Assembly (NCBI GenBank): GCA_003674045.1
Contig: PENC01000002.1
Span: 744,001-808,000 of the forward strand
From: Streptomyces griseocarneus
GTDB lineage: Bacteria; Actinomycetota; Actinomycetes; Streptomycetales; Streptomycetaceae
Length of the DNA stretch: 64,000 nt
Reading direction: 5' to 3'
The notes beneath the pieces were generated by a model. That model did not search any database. It saw nothing but the letters and a program-made list of their open reading frames with translations, and had not been told where the DNA came from. The position numbers were made by a program, and so were the translations under genes. Positions 61,384 through 64,000 of the stretch are shown here, piece by piece (the first letter of the stretch is position 1; every line of letters begins with the position of its first letter).

Positions 61384-62823
61384 ATGAGCGCCACACCGCC
61401 GACTGTGACAAAGGCGTCGATCGCCGGCGATCCCGGGCAGACCGCCGCGTCGGCCCAGGACGGCCTCAAGGCCGGCCTCAAGAACCGCCACCTGTCCATG
61501 ATCGCCATTGGCGGCGTGATCGGAGCGGGCCTGTTCGTGGGCTCGGCCTCCGGCATCGCCGCGGCGGGTCCCGGCATTCTCATCTCCTACGCACTCGTCG
61601 GCGTGATGGTCGTCTTCGTGATGCGGATGCTCGGGGAGATGGCCGCCGCCAATCCGACCTCCGGTTCGTTCTCCGCCTACGCCGACCGCGCGCTCGGCCG
61701 CTGGGCGGGCTTCTCGATCGGCTGGCTGTACTGGTTCTTCTGGGTCGTGGTGCTCGCGGTCGAGGCGACCGCCGGCGCCAAGATCCTGGAGGGCTGGATC
61801 CCGGCCGTGCCCCAGTGGGCCTGGGCACTGATCGTCATGGTCCTGCTCACCGCGACCAACCTGGGCTCGGTCGCCTCGTACGGCGAGTTCGAGTTCTGGT
61901 TCGCCGGGATCAAGGTCGTGGCGATCGCCGCGTTCGTGATCGTCGGTCTGCTGGCCGTCTTCGGGGTGCTGCCGGGCTCGCACAGCGACACCGCGGGCAT
62001 CTCCAATCTCACCTCGCACGGCGGATTCCTGCCGAACGGCCCGGGAGCAATCCTCACCGGTGTCCTGATGGTCGTCTTCTCCTTCATGGGCAGCGAGATC
62101 GTCACCCTCGCGGCCGGTGAGTCGGAGGACCCGCAGCGCGCGGTCACCAAGGCCACCAACAGCGTCATCTGGCGTATCGCGGTGTTCTACCTGGGCTCGA
62201 TCTTCGTCGTGGTCTCCCTGCTGCCGTGGGACTCCAAGGAGATCGCCGACAAGGGCAGCTACGTCGCCGCCCTCGACTCGATCGGCATCCCGCACGCGGG
62301 CCAGGTCATGAACGTCATCGTGCTGACCGCCGTGCTGTCCTGCCTGAACTCGGGCCTCTACACCGCCTCCCGCATGGCCTTCTCGCTCGGGCAGCGCGGC
62401 GACGCGCCGCGGGCCTTCGCCCGGGTCGGGAAGAAGGGCGTGCCGACGGCGGCGATTCTCGGCTCGGTCGTCTTCGGCTTCGTCTCGGTGCTCTTCAACT
62501 ATGTGTGGCCCGACACCGTCTTCAAGTTCCTGCTGAACTCCTCCGGTGCCATCGCCCTCTTCGTCTGGCTGGTCATCTGCGTCACCCAGCTGAAGATGCG
62601 CGGCATCATCCTGCGCGAGCGGCCGGAGAAGCTCGTCGTGAAGATGTGGCTCTTCCCGTATCTGACCTGGGCGACCATCGGCATGATCACCTTCGTCATC
62701 GGCTACATGTTCTACGACGGCGGTGACAACCGCACCCAGGTGCTGCTCTCGACGCTGATCGCGCTGGTCGTCGTGGCCATCGGCCTCGTCCTGAACCGCC
62801 GCAGGCACCTGGTCAAGCAGTAA
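61384..62823 (+). CDS. APC-family amino acid permease
   Basis: 479 aa, 12 helices. LKNRHLSMIAIGGVIGAGLFVGSA is the entry motif of the amino acid transporter (AAT) branch, followed by MLGEMAAANPTSGSFSAYAD and MGSEIVTLAAGESEDPQRAV. Closest in feel to GABA/aromatic permeases; cargo cannot be told. A second member starts at 63888. Confidence 0.92.
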   Translation: MSATPPTVTKASIAGDPGQTAASAQDGLKAGLKNRHLSMIAIGGVIGAGLFVGSASGIAAAGPGILISYALVGVMVVFVMRMLGEMAAANPTSGSFSAYADRALGRWAGFSIGWLYWFFWVVVLAVEATAGAKILEGWIPAVPQWAWALIVMVLLTATNLGSVASYGEFEFWFAGIKVVAIAAFVIVGLLAVFGVLPGSHSDTAGISNLTSHGGFLPNGPGAILTGVLMVVFSFMGSEIVTLAAGESEDPQRAVTKATNSVIWRIAVFYLGSIFVVVSLLPWDSKEIADKGSYVAALDSIGIPHAGQVMNVIVLTAVLSCLNSGLYTASRMAFSLGQRGDAPRAFARVGKKGVPTAAILGSVVFGFVSVLFNYVWPDTVFKFLLNSSGAIALFVWLVICVTQLKMRGIILRERPEKLVVKMWLFPYLTWATIGMITFVIGYMFYDGGDNRTQVLLSTLIALVVVAIGLVLNRRRHLVKQ

Positions 62824-62865
62824 CGGCGACCCGTATATCCCGTATATACGGACGACGCATATATA

Positions 62866-62905
62866 CGTAAGGGGCCCGCACCGGGGAAGGTGCGGGCCCC
62901 TTACG
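62866..62905. terminator. bidirectional terminator between permease and bioY
   Basis: Perfect 17-bp stem CGTAAGGGGCCCGCACC / GGTGCGGGCCCCTTACG with loop GGGGAA. Just before it, CCGTATAT, CGTATATACG and GCATATATACG (62831-62867) form an AT-rich cluster of near-palindromes unusual for this DNA. Confidence 0.85.
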
Positions 62906-62917
62906 CATGCGGAGGAC

Positions 62918-63517
62918 TCAGCCGCGGCGGCCGAGCAGCTTCCAGGCCGCCGGGAGCGCGCCCATGGCGAGTGCCGCCTTGAGCGCGTCGCCGATGAGGA
63001 ACGGGGTCAGGCCCGCGGCGACCGCGTCGGTCAGCGAGAGGTGGGCGGACAGCGCGAGGTAGGGGACGCCGACCGCGTAGACGACCGCGGTGCCCAGGGC
63101 CATGGTGCCCGCGGTGCGCAGCGGGGAGCGGTCCGCGCCCCGGCGGGCGAGGGTGCCCACGACGGTGGCGGCCAGCATCATGCCGAGCACGTAGCCGAAG
63201 GAGGCGAAGCCCGCGCCGGACCGGCCGTCGGCGAACCACGGCATTCCGGCCATGCCGGCCAGGGCGTAGAGGGCCAGGGAGAGGAAGCCGCGGCGGGCGC
63301 CGAGGGAGGTGCCGACGAGGAGGGCGGCGAAGGTCTGGCCGGTGACCGGGACCGGCGAGCCCGGGACCGGGACGGCGATCTGGGCGGTGACACCGGTGAG
63401 CACCGCGCCGCCGAGGACGAGGGCGGCGTCCCGGACGACGGCTCCCACTCCGGCCCGGGCGGGGAGCAGATCGGCGAGGACCGTACCGGTCCGGGTTACT
63501 GGGGCAGCGGTGGCCAT
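62918..63517 (-). CDS. bioY: BioY-type biotin transporter S component
   Basis: 199 aa from the ATG at 63517 after GGGAG. Six helices with LGGAVLTGVTAQIAVPVPGSPVPVTGQTFAALLVG, the BioY substrate-binding signature, and GARRGFLSLALYALAGMAGMPWFADGRSG. Imports biotin with an ECF energising module or alone; no ecfA/ecfT gene is adjacent. Confidence 0.93.
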   Translation of the reverse strand: MATAAPVTRTGTVLADLLPARAGVGAVVRDAALVLGGAVLTGVTAQIAVPVPGSPVPVTGQTFAALLVGTSLGARRGFLSLALYALAGMAGMPWFADGRSGAGFASFGYVLGMMLAATVVGTLARRGADRSPLRTAGTMALGTAVVYAVGVPYLALSAHLSLTDAVAAGLTPFLIGDALKAALAMGALPAAWKLLGRRG

Positions 63518-63887
63518 CGGTACTCCCGGTGACGAAGTGGAAGGTGGGGGGACGCGACGACGGTAATCGAGGGAATCCGCGCCGGCAGGGTGCGACGGCG
63601 ACAAAGGCGGGCCGCCCTGCTTTGGAGAGTTCCGAGCGGCGGTATCACGGGTGGGCGCTGATATGCGCGCGTTTCCCCGGAAAACACGCCCGCGTATCCC
63701 GGGGCGCCGCCGCGCGTGCGTTTCCGGGGGACGTTCCCGTCCCGCACGTGATGCTTCTCACGACGGACCGGCGGAGCTTGGCGTCGGCGGGCCGCTCGGG
63801 AGAATCTGGGATATCTTCCTGGCCTTTTTGTGCCCCTTGTGAGTTCTCTTGTGAGCCCGGCACCGAATTCGAGAGTACGAGCTGCCC
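63518..63887. other. gene-free divergent region between bioY and second permease
   Basis: 370 bases. Contains an imperfect inverted repeat GTTTCCCCGGAAAAC (63671-63685) and a related GCGTTTCCGGGGG about 48 bases on; promoters of both genes should lie here. No gene supported. Confidence 0.5.
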
Positions 63888-64000
63888 ATGCCTGAAGCAC
63901 CGCCTGCCGCAGCACCCCTGGGCAGCGAGAAAGAGCCCCTGTCGGCGGGCCTGAAGCAGCGGCATCTGACGATGCTGGGGCTCGGCGGGGTGATCGGGGC
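63888..64000 (+). CDS. amino acid permease, N-terminal fragment cut by window end
   Basis: First 37 codons: MPEAPPAAAPLGSEKEPLSA, then GLKQRHLTMLGLGGVIG. The LKxRHLxM...GGVIG motif is the same APC entry motif as in the gene at 61384. The remainder lies outside the window. Confidence 0.85.
   Translation, partial: MPEAPPAAAPLGSEKEPLSAGLKQRHLTMLGLGGVIG

Noticed and set aside
1..64000. CRISPR array, insertion sequence or prophage
   Set aside because: No regularly spaced repeats, no transposase or integrase frames with recognisable motifs, and no phage structural genes.

Overview
The window is chromosomal DNA of a Streptomyces or very close actinomycete. The signs are very high GC with strong third-position GC bias, GTG starts, four-base ATGA/GTGA gene overlaps, intrinsic terminators that are long GC hairpins mostly without a T tract, and the gene order proA-proB / obg-rpmA-rplU-rne / mreBCD-mrdA-rodA / ndk-folC / valS / clpX-clpP2-clpP1-tig / rpiB, which I know from the core arm of Streptomyces chromosomes. 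No rRNA, CRISPR array, integrase or transposase was seen.

Layout. 0-9 kb: a membrane M48 protease cut by the window edge, two related single-pass proteins, the proline genes proA and proB with a small conserved gene between them, and a TagF-like polyglycerolphosphate transferase. 9-16 kb: obg, ribosomal proteins L27 and L21, and a very large RNase E/G with repetitive arms. 16-20.5 kb: two radical-SAM-linked genes and a CYTH-CHAD protein. 21-27 kb: the cell-shape/spore-wall cluster rodA, mrdA, mreD, mreC, mreB, read leftward with overlapping stops and starts. 27-30 kb: ndk, a DUF4233 protein and folC. 30-38 kb: a class B penicillin-binding protein divergent from a cytosolic PAS kinase/response-regulator pair, followed by a UDP-GlcNAc 2-epimerase, a processive glycosyltransferase and a polytopic GT-C-like protein, plausibly for a surface glycan. 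38-40.7 kb: valS.

40.8-49.8 kb is the accessory part. It holds three tandem paralogues of a Pro/Gln-rich single-pass protein, an Rpn-like PD-(D/E)XK protein, and a cluster of small regulatory genes: a short GntR protein, a 74-aa protein, a DUF6879 protein, an XRE regulator, a 31-aa acidic peptide and a Cys/His mini-protein. It ends in a toxin-antitoxin module whose toxin frame is broken just after a rare TTA codon and which is flanked by two near-identical hairpins. 49.8-54.3 kb is the clpX-clpP2-clpP1-tig proteostasis block, with a ClgR-type box upstream of clpP1. Two divergent tRNA genes (Pro-TGG, Gly-TCC) follow. 55-64 kb carries an acyltransferase, a MESH1-like HD protein, a PP2C/SpoIIE phosphatase, an Eis-like acetyltransferase, an Fpg/Nei glycosylase, rpiB, two amino acid permeases (the second cut by the edge) and bioY.

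Thirteen copies of a GC-rich mosaic repeat (core CGCGCAGTTCCCCGCGCCCC plus a short hairpin) lie in the gaps between genes, and I found none in a coding region. They account for most of the longer gene-free stretches and for many spurious ORFs.
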